From the NCBI RefSeq assembly GCF_038003525.1, contig NZ_JBBOPI010000001.1, positions 2,719,001 through 2,783,000 on the forward strand: a stretch of DNA of 64,000 nt, read 5' to 3'. The number at the start of each line of letters is the position of its first letter. The first letter of the stretch is position 1. The translations under genes were made by a program, and so were the position numbers. Shown here one piece after another: positions 27,070 through 34,936 of the stretch. This DNA comes from Solibacillus sp. FSL H8-0538. Lineage in GTDB: Bacteria > Bacillota > Bacilli > Bacillales_A > Planococcaceae. The notes under the pieces were generated by a model. The model saw only the letters and a list, made by a program, of their open reading frames with translations. It did not search any database and had not been told where the DNA came from.

Positions 27070-28797
27070 TTAGTCTTCCATTGTTGATAGGTCACCTGCT
27101 GGAAGATTTAACTCCCACGCCTTTAACACGCGGCGCATGATTTTACCACTACGCGTCTTCGGTAACTTTTCTTTGAATTCAATTTCGCGAGGTGCTGCAT
27201 GTGCAGATAAGCCTTTTTTCACGAATTCTTTAATATCCGCTTCTAAAGCTTCTGTAGGCTGCACACCTTCACGTAAAGATACGAAGGCTTTAATAATTTC
27301 TCCGCGTACCGGGTCTGGCTTACCGATAACACCCGCCTCAATTACATCTGGATGCTCTAGTAGTTTGCTTTCTACTTCAAATGGTCCAACACGCTCACCC
27401 GCTGTCATAATTACATCGTCAACGCGACCTTGGAAAAAGAAGTAGCCTTCATCATCCATATAAGCGGAGTCACCAGAGACATACCATTCACCCTTTAAGA
27501 AGTAAGATTCATAGCGTTCCGGGTTACCCCAAATTTGGCGCATCATTGCTGGCCAACCACGTTGAATGGCTAAGTTCCCCATTGTATAAGGCGGCACTAC
27601 ATTCCCTGAATCATCTACAATTGTAGCGAATATGCCTGGAACCGGTTTACCCATTGATCCTGGTTTAATATCCAAACTTGGGTAGTTACAAATCATATGG
27701 CCACCCGTTTCTGTCATCCACCACGTATCATGAATACGGTGATTAAGCTCGTCCATTCCCCAACGAATAACTTCCGGATTCAACGGTTCCCCAACCGATA
27801 ATACATGACGTAATGATGATAGATCATAGTTTTCTAAAATATTCGGTCCTGCACCCATTAACATGCGGAAAGCTGTCGGGGCACTGTACCAAACCGTTAC
27901 ACGATAATCTTGAATCGCACCATACCAAGCTTGAGGACTGAAACGACCGCCTAATATTAAGTTCGTTACACCATTCAGCCAAGGACCAAAAATACCATAC
28001 GCAGTTCCCGTTACCCAACCCGGATCTGCCGTACACCAGTAAATATCCTGTTCTTTTAGATCAAGTACCCACTGAGCTGTTTGATATTGCTGTACCATTG
28101 CATAATGGACATGCAATACCCCTTTTGGTGTACCTGTAGAGCCCGATGTGTAATGGAGAAGCATTCCATCTTCCTTATCTACCCATTCAATATCAAAATG
28201 ACTAGATGCAGTTGCCATCTGTTTGTTGAAATCAACAATTTTCTCTGTTTCTTCAATGTCATCCCCTACAAGAAAAACAGTTTTTAAATGTGGCAATTTT
28301 TCTAACGGCACACGGTTAAGTAATGAAGGTGTAGTAACAATTGCTACAGCCTCACTATCTGATAGACGGTCATATATCGCGCCTTCCATAAATGCTTCAA
28401 ATAATGGTCCAACGATAACGCCCATTTTTAAAGCACCAAGAAGTGAAAAATATAATTCGGGTGAACGTGGCATAAAAACAAACATACGATCACCTTTCTT
28501 CATATTTGTCGTACCTTTTAACACATTTGCTGCTTTATTCGTCATCATTTTCATGTCATTAAATGAATACGCTTCTTTGCGCACACCATCATTATAATAT
28601 AGCGCCACTTTGTTTTTGCGGAATGTTTCAGTATGGCGATCAATAGCTTCGTACGCTATATTTACCTTCCCTGTCTCATACCACGAAAATTCTTTTTCTG
28701 TCTCTTTCCAATCATGATTCGCAGCTGTTTCCTCATAGCTTTTAAGGCTATGTTCCCCTGGAAGTGCAGCTAATTTCTCTAATGTCTTCATCCCCAT
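27070..28797 (-). CDS. acsA: Acetyl-CoA synthetase
   Basis: Activates acetate to acetyl-CoA through acetyl-AMP. The 575-residue enzyme is close to B. subtilis AcsA throughout, including the C-terminal LKAWELNLPAGDLSTMED. Motifs: LLHYTSGSTGTPKGVLHVH near residue 216, WWMTETGG near 355, WYVSGDSAYMD near 440, and the acetylation-target lysine in LPKTRSGKIMRR. It is divergent from acuABC, whose products acetylate (AcuA) and deacetylate (AcuC) that lysine and so switch the enzyme off and on. The downstream location near ccpA and tyrS matches Bacillus. Confidence 0.97.
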   Translation of the reverse strand: MGMKTLEKLAALPGEHSLKSYEETAANHDWKETEKEFSWYETGKVNIAYEAIDRHTETFRKNKVALYYNDGVRKEAYSFNDMKMMTNKAANVLKGTTNMKKGDRMFVFMPRSPELYFSLLGALKMGVIVGPLFEAFMEGAIYDRLSDSEAVAIVTTPSLLNRVPLEKLPHLKTVFLVGDDIEETEKIVDFNKQMATASSHFDIEWVDKEDGMLLHYTSGSTGTPKGVLHVHYAMVQQYQTAQWVLDLKEQDIYWCTADPGWVTGTAYGIFGPWLNGVTNLILGGRFSPQAWYGAIQDYRVTVWYSAPTAFRMLMGAGPNILENYDLSSLRHVLSVGEPLNPEVIRWGMDELNHRIHDTWWMTETGGHMICNYPSLDIKPGSMGKPVPGIFATIVDDSGNVVPPYTMGNLAIQRGWPAMMRQIWGNPERYESYFLKGEWYVSGDSAYMDDEGYFFFQGRVDDVIMTAGERVGPFEVESKLLEHPDVIEAGVIGKPDPVRGEIIKAFVSLREGVQPTEALEADIKEFVKKGLSAHAAPREIEFKEKLPKTRSGKIMRRVLKAWELNLPAGDLSTMED

Positions 28798-28963
28798 GAA
28801 ATTACCCCTTTCTCAATAAAACATAAATTCATTTTACAATAAATAAATTAACATTAGCAAAATATTTTTAATTTTTTTACAATTTAGTTATTTTAAGCAA
28901 AATTAAGCGTTTTTTCGCATAAAATCTTGTATAATGGAAATATCATATTCGGGTGGTGTAAGA

Positions 28964-29596
28964 ATGAGACATATAAAAACTTTTAATAGTGTTGAAATGG
29001 AAACAAAACATGGTACTGTTTTTGTAGAAGGTCCTATTGGCTCTGAGGAACTAGCGCAATATACATTGCATGAAAACCTAGTTGCTTTCCGACCTTCTGA
29101 GCAACAAAAAGTAGCGCTCGTAGAAATCGCCAAGTTAGAAGAAGGCCGTATTATTATTATTCGCCAAGGCGATATAGTAGTTGGCTATGTAACTTATTTA
29201 TATCCGGACCCGTTAGAGCGCTGGGCCGAGGATCGTATTGATAACATGATTGAGCTTGGTGCTATTGAAGTCATACCTGCCTTCCGCGGTACAGGCTCCG
29301 GAAAACAAATGCTTAATGTGTCCTTTATGGACGATGAAATGGAAGATTATTTAGTCATTACAACTGAATATTATTGGCATTGGGATTTGAAGGGTACCGG
29401 GTTAAACGTATGGGATTACCGTAAGATGATGGAGCGTATGATGAGCTCTGCAGGGTTTAGATACTTTGCAACCGATGACCCTGAAATTACGTCCCATCCA
29501 GCAAACTGCCTCATGGCTCGAATTGGCAAACGAGTCGAAGCAGACACAATGGAGCGTTTTGACAAACTCCGCTTCAGAGATCGCTTCATGTATTAA
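28964..29596 (+). CDS. acuA: Protein acetyltransferase AcuA
   Basis: GNAT acetyltransferase that inactivates AcsA by acetylating its catalytic lysine. The 210-residue protein has the acetyl-CoA binding loop IPAFRGTGSGKQML in place of the classic Q/RxxGxG/A motif. The ATG at 28964 follows GGGTGGTG; an in-frame ATG ten codons upstream lies next to a TATAAT-like -10 at 28929 and is less likely. First gene of acuABC, divergent from its target gene acsA. Confidence 0.93.
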   Translation: MRHIKTFNSVEMETKHGTVFVEGPIGSEELAQYTLHENLVAFRPSEQQKVALVEIAKLEEGRIIIIRQGDIVVGYVTYLYPDPLERWAEDRIDNMIELGAIEVIPAFRGTGSGKQMLNVSFMDDEMEDYLVITTEYYWHWDLKGTGLNVWDYRKMMERMMSSAGFRYFATDDPEITSHPANCLMARIGKRVEADTMERFDKLRFRDRFMY

Positions 29597-29622
29597 TTCT
29601 TATGACAAAGGGGATTGTATGA

Positions 29623-30270
29623 ATGATTGTTGAAGAAATTATGAAAACGGATGTACACACGTTACTGCCAGAAAACACTGTACGTGATGCTGTACGTATT
29701 ATGCGTGAGAAAAAAATACGGCACTTGCCAATCGTGAATGGCAATAATGAAGTAGTTGGAATTGTAACGGAGCATGATATTAAAAATGCGTTGCCGTCCT
29801 GCTTACGCGAGGAGCCAAATTCTACGATTTATGATGCGCCAATTGACGATATTATGGTGAAAAATCCGATTGTTGGTCATCCGCTTGATTTTGTGGGGGA
29901 CGTAGCTCTTACCTTTTATGATGCAAAAATAAGCTGCCTCCCAATTGTTTCTGGTGGTGAACTGATCGGTATTGTTACGACGACGGACTTATTATATACA
30001 TATATCGAACTAACAGGTGCTCATAAACCTGGATCAAAAATCGATATTCGTGTAACTGACCGTTCAGGCGTCCTATTCGATGTGACGAAAATTTTCAATA
30101 ATCATAAGGCAAATGTATTAAGTGTACTAATCTATCCAGACTCCGAGAATAAAGAGAATCGTATTTTAAGTATCCGACTGCAAGTGATTAATCCGCTAGC
30201 TATTATTAAAGATTTGCGTGCACAAGGCTTTGATGTGTTGTGGCCAAATCTTCCCGGAATTACTTTATGA
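29623..30270 (+). CDS. acuB: AcuB: CBS-pair and ACT domain protein
   Basis: Part of the acetoin/acetate utilisation operon; biochemical role not settled. The 215-residue protein has two CBS domains (MKTDVHTLLPENTVRDAV to about 55, and IMVKNPIVGHPLDFVGDV at about 78-130), which often bind adenosyl ligands, followed by a C-terminal ACT domain (DIRVTDRSGVLFDVTKIFNN onward). It may sense energy charge to tune AcsA acetylation (inference). It overlaps acuC by an ATGA. Confidence 0.92.
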   Translation: MIVEEIMKTDVHTLLPENTVRDAVRIMREKKIRHLPIVNGNNEVVGIVTEHDIKNALPSCLREEPNSTIYDAPIDDIMVKNPIVGHPLDFVGDVALTFYDAKISCLPIVSGGELIGIVTTTDLLYTYIELTGAHKPGSKIDIRVTDRSGVLFDVTKIFNNHKANVLSVLIYPDSENKENRILSIRLQVINPLAIIKDLRAQGFDVLWPNLPGITL

Positions 30271-31427
30271 CAAAAAATGCAGTCTTCATTTATTCACCGG
30301 ATCAGCTTGGATACAAATTTTCAGATTCTCATCCGTTTAACCATAAACGACTTATATTAACGATGGATTTATTAAAAAATATTGGCGCGCTTGATGATGA
30401 ACATATTATTCCTGCACGTATGGCCACTGACGAAGAAATTGCGCTTGCTCATGATCCGCAATACATCGAGATTGTCAAACGAGCTGGTCGCGGCGAATTA
30501 ACAAATCAGCAAGGGGAAGCATATGGCATCGGTACAGAAGATACGCCGATGTTTGAAAATATGCACGAGGCGAGTGCCCTGCTTGTTGGGGGTACTTTGC
30601 AGGCAGTAGATCAAGTTATGCAAGGAAAAGCTAAACATGCCCTTAATTTAGGTGGCGGACTACATCATGGTTTCCGTGGCCGCGCTTCTGGCTTCTGCAT
30701 ATATAATGACAGCAGCGTAGCCATTCGCTATATTCAAGAAAAATACGGCATGCGCGTGCTTTATGTTGATACAGATGCGCATCACGGTGACGGTGTACAA
30801 TGGACATTTTATGATGACCCAAATGTATGTACACTCTCAATTCACGAAACCGGCCGTTACCTGTTTCCAGGTACGGGAAATATTACCGAACGCGGCAACG
30901 GTGAAGGGTATGGTACTTCATTTAACTTTCCCATTGATGCCTTCACAGAGGATGAAAGCTTCCTTGAGGTGTACGAGCAATCAATGCGCGAAGTATTCGA
31001 ATTTTTCAAGCCAGATGTCGTGTTAACACAAAATGGAGCCGATGCACATTACTTTGATCCGCTCACACATTTATACGGTACGATGAATATTTACAAAGAA
31101 ATCCCTAAATTAGCCCACAAATTGGCCCATGAATATTGCAATGGACGTTGGATTGCTGTTGGTGGGGGTGGCTATGATATATGGCGTGTTGTGCCTCGTG
31201 CATGGTCAATGGTTTGGCTTGAAATGAATGATCAGGAATTACCAAGTGGACCACTACCACAAGCATGGCTCGATCGCTGGCAGCCAGAGTCACCTGTTCC
31301 GTTCATTCCAACATGGGAAGATCCACATCCATTATACGAGCCCATTCCTCGGAAGGCCGAGATTCAAGAAAAGAATGCCCAAATGCTCGCAAAGGCATTA
31401 CATATGGTCCGCAATGAAAAACGATAA
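30267..31427 (+). CDS. acuC: AcuC: class I-type lysine deacetylase
   Basis: Zinc-dependent histone-deacetylase-like enzyme that reactivates acetylated AcsA. The 386-residue protein has the catalytic set: GGGLHHGFRGRASGFCIYND (His-His pair), the metal ligands in DTDAHHGDGVQ, and QNGADAHYFDPL and GGGGYD near the C-terminus. The ATG at 30267 overlaps the acuB stop (ATGA); the longer open frame reaches back into acuB and is rejected. Ends the acuABC operon with a strong terminator. Confidence 0.95.
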   Translation: MTKNAVFIYSPDQLGYKFSDSHPFNHKRLILTMDLLKNIGALDDEHIIPARMATDEEIALAHDPQYIEIVKRAGRGELTNQQGEAYGIGTEDTPMFENMHEASALLVGGTLQAVDQVMQGKAKHALNLGGGLHHGFRGRASGFCIYNDSSVAIRYIQEKYGMRVLYVDTDAHHGDGVQWTFYDDPNVCTLSIHETGRYLFPGTGNITERGNGEGYGTSFNFPIDAFTEDESFLEVYEQSMREVFEFFKPDVVLTQNGADAHYFDPLTHLYGTMNIYKEIPKLAHKLAHEYCNGRWIAVGGGGYDIWRVVPRAWSMVWLEMNDQELPSGPLPQAWLDRWQPESPVPFIPTWEDPHPLYEPIPRKAEIQEKNAQMLAKALHMVRNEKR

Positions 31428-31436
31428 GAAAAAGGA

Positions 31437-31476
31437 TGGAGATGGTTCATATTTTGTGAGCCATCTCCCTTTTTAT
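31437..31476 (+). terminator. Terminator of acuABC
   Basis: GGAGATGGTTCA pairs with TGAGCCATCTCC and is followed by CTTTTTATTTTG. The next 250 bases to the jet terminator hold no gene I can recognise. Confidence 0.88.
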
Positions 31477-31726
31477 TTTGAGGAATAATCGAGGTATTTC
31501 GGGAGGCGCATCTTCTAAATATTCCCTCGTTTATTGTAAATAACTTTTTGCGTTTGAATCCGTCAAAGGCTTACGATTGATTTGATAAGTAATCTTAATG
31601 TCCATCTTCTCGAAAAGTTGTAAAGTAATGCAAAGCTTGTTTGGCCATAAAAAGAGTTAGACAACCCAGATCTATGCCCAGTTAACAGAAAACTTCGATA
31701 GGAATTTTTATGAGCGATATTACTAA

Positions 31727-31769
31727 AAACAAGGTGGTCTCGAAAAAACTATTCGAGACCACCTTGTTA
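31727..31769 (-). terminator. Terminator of the jetABCD operon
   Basis: ACAAGGTGGTCTCGAA pairs perfectly with TTCGAGACCACCTTGT; A/T runs flank it on both sides. The jetD stop codon lies in its edge, which marks the original 3' end of the defence operon. Confidence 0.88.
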
Positions 31770-32036
31770 TTCTATATGCTTACAAATATCATCCACCAAT
31801 ATCGTCATCCATGCTTCTTGATACGCAGCTTTTCGATGCTTTTCCAGTTGTTCAATCTGTTTTGTGAATAAAGGCGAAGAAACACCTTTTAGCTTTGCAA
31901 GTCGCTTGGTGATATCTTCTTCCGATTTTCCTATTTCATACATCTGCTCATCCATTCGCCATAATGATATGTGTTTTCCGTAGCGTTGAATTAATTTATC
32001 CGCAATGAGGATTCCTTCTGGATCGATGTCCCCCGA
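31767..32036 (-). pseudogene. jetD: JetD 3' fragment: Toprim C-terminal part cut off by the IS
   Basis: Reads in frame from the IS edge as SGDIDPEGILIADKL and on through KLKGVSSPLFTKQIEQLEKH to a TAA at the operon terminator (89 residues). SGDIDPEG is the DxD metal motif of the Toprim domain. Joined to the 5' part, which ends CRLFY, it gives one continuous 425-residue JetD. It has no start signal of its own next to the split, so it is a stranded fragment rather than a small gene. Confidence 0.88.
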
Positions 32037-32044
32037 ATAAAATA
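32037..32044. repeat. Target-site duplication, left copy
   Basis: ATAAAATA, identical to 33917-33924 on the other side of the IS. Confidence 0.85.
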
Positions 32045-32153
32045 GAGGGCACTGAAAAACTTACGTTTTTTATGATGGTTTCGTTTTTCAAATAAGAATA
32101 AGGCACTTTCTGTTCGAATCGAACGGAAAGTGCCTTATTTCTTTGTCTATTAC

Positions 32154-33614
32154 TTACACTTTTTCATTTAGCAGTTTCAATATTCGTTTGAGATTCACCG
32201 CAAATATCGTTGTGGCACCTTGGATTTGCATGCCAAATAAACCCGCTGATATGGCTGTTTTATAGCCATGCGGATTTTTTAATTCACTATTTTTCGCCTC
32301 TATTTTATAACGGTTTTTCGCAAGCTGTTTAAATGCATCAGTTTCTTGGAAAGCAGCTTGTTCTTCATGTTCAATTGATTTAATGGTCACATTATAGGTT
32401 TTACTTTTTGCCTCATCCTTATAACAGCCCTCACGCATCTGGCAGACTTTACATTTTTCAATATCAAAATAAAATGCCATTTTCGGATTTTTATTCTTAT
32501 TTTTATTCTTAGAAAGTGCCTTTCGAATAGCTAGATGCCCAGCTGGACAGACAAACATACCAGCATCTTTATTGTAATCAAATTCGATTTTTCGTTGTCC
32601 GCTACCGTTTGTAATGACTGAATTTAACTTTGAAATTAATTGGAGCTCTTTTGATTTAGCATATTGTAAGTTATCTTTCGCAGAATAAGCGGCGTCACCA
32701 ATCACCGTTTCAATTTCCATACCTGCCTCTTTACTTTTTTCAACTAGTTCTTGAAGATAATGACCATCACTTTTTTCACCTGTTGTCACAACCGCAGCCG
32801 TAATAATTCGTTCATCACTCATCGCAATATGCGTTTTGAAACCAAAGAAAGCCGAGTCAGCCGACTTATGTCCAACCCGCGCATCGGGATCATTTGAATA
32901 GCTTAACTGATTCTCATAATCATCAATCACTTCTTTTAAAACATTTAATTTTTCTTTCACAGCCGGGATTTGTGCAACCTTTGATTGCGTTTCCACCACT
33001 TCAACTACTTGACGACAGTAATCTAATTCTTCTGTGACTTCATTTGACGTAGGCTTCTCAGGGAATTTTCCAACCATGTTTTCGTCGAGTTGATACACGG
33101 CTTTACGTACATTTTTAGATTTTTCCTGTAAAAATTCTTTTGGCGATTTTTGATTATAACGAGCCTTTGTATGGGTAGCGTCAACGATGACCATTTTACT
33201 TAGTAGTAGCCCTTTTTCTAAGGCAATTTCAACTGTTTTCTGAATCAGTAAATCTATTAAATTCACATCTTGGAGACGAAGTCGACGGAATTTTGTCAGT
33301 GAACTTGAATCGATTACATCATCTTCTGGTGCCATCTCTAAAAAATATTTAAAGGACATATCGTATTTTGAACGCTCGACAAGGTCGGCATCCGATAGAT
33401 CATGAATCACTTTTAATAGTAAATATTTAAACATACGAATCGGTGGAATCGCGTTACGGCCATTATCTAAACAGTATTTCGATTTTAGTTCGTCTAGAAT
33501 AAATGAGAAATCCACAAGTTCATTAATTTGGCGAAGCATATTGTCCTTTGGGATAATTAAATCGTACAACGCCATGTACGGGCTCAAATTGAATGTTTCC
33601 TGTTTAGAAATCAT
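32154..33614 (-). CDS. IS1182-family transposase
   Basis: DDE-type transposase of 486 residues. It opens MISKQETFNLSPYMALYDLI, has the conserved DNGRNAIPPIRMFKYLLLK block near residue 50, a catalytic-type aspartate in VIVDATHTKARYN, a second in IETVIGDAAYSAKDN, and the late glutamate region NRYKIEAKNSELKNPHGY; a cysteine cluster (CKVCQMREGCYK) lies in between. The ATG at 33614 follows AAAGGTGG. A longer frame upstream reads through the GC-rich repeat and is not coding. The gene is intact, so the element may still be active. Confidence 0.94.
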   Translation of the reverse strand: MISKQETFNLSPYMALYDLIIPKDNMLRQINELVDFSFILDELKSKYCLDNGRNAIPPIRMFKYLLLKVIHDLSDADLVERSKYDMSFKYFLEMAPEDDVIDSSSLTKFRRLRLQDVNLIDLLIQKTVEIALEKGLLLSKMVIVDATHTKARYNQKSPKEFLQEKSKNVRKAVYQLDENMVGKFPEKPTSNEVTEELDYCRQVVEVVETQSKVAQIPAVKEKLNVLKEVIDDYENQLSYSNDPDARVGHKSADSAFFGFKTHIAMSDERIITAAVVTTGEKSDGHYLQELVEKSKEAGMEIETVIGDAAYSAKDNLQYAKSKELQLISKLNSVITNGSGQRKIEFDYNKDAGMFVCPAGHLAIRKALSKNKNKNKNPKMAFYFDIEKCKVCQMREGCYKDEAKSKTYNVTIKSIEHEEQAAFQETDAFKQLAKNRYKIEAKNSELKNPHGYKTAISAGLFGMQIQGATTIFAVNLKRILKLLNEKV

Positions 33615-33706
33615 GGTCGCACCACCTTTTATTAGTACTTTAATTATACAAGAAATGTGTGCGATTATACGAGGGAAGAGCCCTTCTTGTGATGAAAGTA
33701 GTTCCA

Positions 33707-33831
33707 GTTGATTGGAATGGAGGCGGCGACTTCTGCGGGAACAGCACGAGCGGAAGCACCCGGACTGAGCGAAGCGAGGGAGAAGGCTGGAGCCGTGCCC
33801 GCGAAAAGCGTCCGCCGGAATGGAAATCAAC
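33707..33831. repeat. GC-rich palindromic repeat inside the IS leader
   Basis: An imperfect inverted repeat beginning GTTGATTGGAATGG and ending GGAATGGAAATCAAC, far richer in G+C than its surroundings. The arms include CTTCTGCGGG and CCCGCGAAAAGCG. It resembles the repeat inside the MITE at 43586-43703. Confidence 0.65.
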
Positions 33832-33916
33832 GGCATCGAAGAAAAAAAGCGTCCAGTAACGAATTTCCGTTCTTGGACGCTCTTACTTATAGCTGAAGGA
33901 CTTTTTCAGTGCCCTC

Positions 33917-33924
33917 ATAAAATA
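33917..33924. repeat. Target-site duplication, right copy
   Basis: ATAAAATA, identical to 32037-32044; both lie on the minus strand as the TATTTTAT of the jetD codons for LFY. Confidence 0.85.
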
Positions 33925-34924
33925 ACCGGCAGCCTTGCTCTATTAATAAATCTAACAAATACCAGGCTGCCATTCTTAATTGCCCATGTGTACAGATTAT
34001 TGCAGCATTCGGACATGCATCCATTAATTCAGAGGCTACACTTGAATTTTCAACAATCCAAACTTTATTACCCTGAGCAGGGAAAACTTTTTGAACTTTT
34101 AATAATTCCTTCATCGGCATATTTAATGCAGCTTGCTCATTGTTCGATGCCTCCCATACCGGATGTAGTTTTTCGTGATGGATCGCTAGCAAACCAGAAC
34201 ACGTTACAAAATTCCATAAGTCATCCCGCAAAATCCCGAATTCCTCTAATAAAGTATTGCGCTCCTCAGTTGTTTTCGGAAAGGAAAGCTCACGATTTAA
34301 TACACTGTTAGAATACGTATACATAATGTGTAGCAATAACTTCCCTTGATGCGTATTTAAATCGAAAGCATGCGGGTTCCCAGTCGTACGCTGAGCGAAA
34401 AATGGTAAGCGCTCATAGCCATTTCTTCCACGCTGACAGAACGCATTATAAACTAATAGGATGGTGTGAAATGCTTGCTCTGCATCTTCTTTAAAATAAG
34501 CCCAAATAAACCTGCTATCCGGCATACCTAGTTTAATATGCGTTACCCACCAACCTCCTTCAGGCATCGCATCGTATATACGATTCAAAAATGCTTGCTT
34601 CGTTAGTTGAAGCATTTCCTGCTCGTCTTTCTTTGTTTGTAGACGCTCGCCCAACACATCTTCCACTAGTTCAAGTAATGAATAGGAGGAAAATGAAGAC
34701 TGTGCGAGTTGTTGTTCAAAGCTATTTAACGAGACAATGCCTTTACGAGCTAAAGCATGGGAAGAAACACCTAAAAAGCTCGCAATCGATTCAATTTCAC
34801 TACTAGGGAAGTCTATTATCGAAACGGTGCCACTCATCCGTGCAAGAGAACGATATTTTTGCTTAAAAAGTTGAAATAGCTTGATGAAGGCCAGATCCGA
34901 CTTGAAAATTTGTGTACTGCTCAC
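33917..34924 (-). pseudogene. jetD: JetD 5' part: Wadjet nuclease subunit, truncated by IS1182
   Basis: JetD is the plasmid-cutting, topoisomerase VI-like subunit of Wadjet (TIGR02679, DUF3323/DUF2399). This part gives 336 genuine residues from a GTG start after AAGGAGG, ending in GCRLFY at the insertion. Nine IS-encoded residues follow before a stop. It keeps the N-terminal winged-helix-like arm and the first Toprim acidic motif (KVWIVENSSVASELM), but the DxD motif lies beyond the IS. The active site is thus physically split. It starts 12 bases after jetC. Confidence 0.88.
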
Positions 34925-34936
34925 ACGATGGCCTCC

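Larger units (their letters stand above)
32045..33916 (-). mobile_element. Complete IS1182-family insertion sequence in jetD
   Basis: The element is 1,872 bp. Its ends are perfect 15-bp inverted repeats GAGGGCACTGAAAAA at 32045-32059 and the complement at 33902-33916. The 8-bp direct repeat ATAAAATA flanks it at 32037-32044 and 33917-33924. Inside lie one transposase gene, a hairpin after it (near 32099-32139) and a ~300-bp leader with a second hairpin (near 33843-33886) and a GC-rich palindrome. Removing the IS and one repeat copy restores the jetD frame exactly. Confidence 0.93.

Noticed and set aside
28798-28963. CcpA operator (cre) between acsA and acuA
   Set aside because: Expected from family knowledge but I found no match close enough to the cre consensus to list.
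31767-31955. A 62-codon stand-alone gene
   Set aside because: It continues in frame upstream to the IS edge and forms the Toprim C-terminus of JetD, so it is a gene fragment.
33659-33859. Two short plus-strand frames in the GC-rich leader of the IS
   Set aside because: They lie in the palindromic repeat, have composition-driven residues and no start signal.
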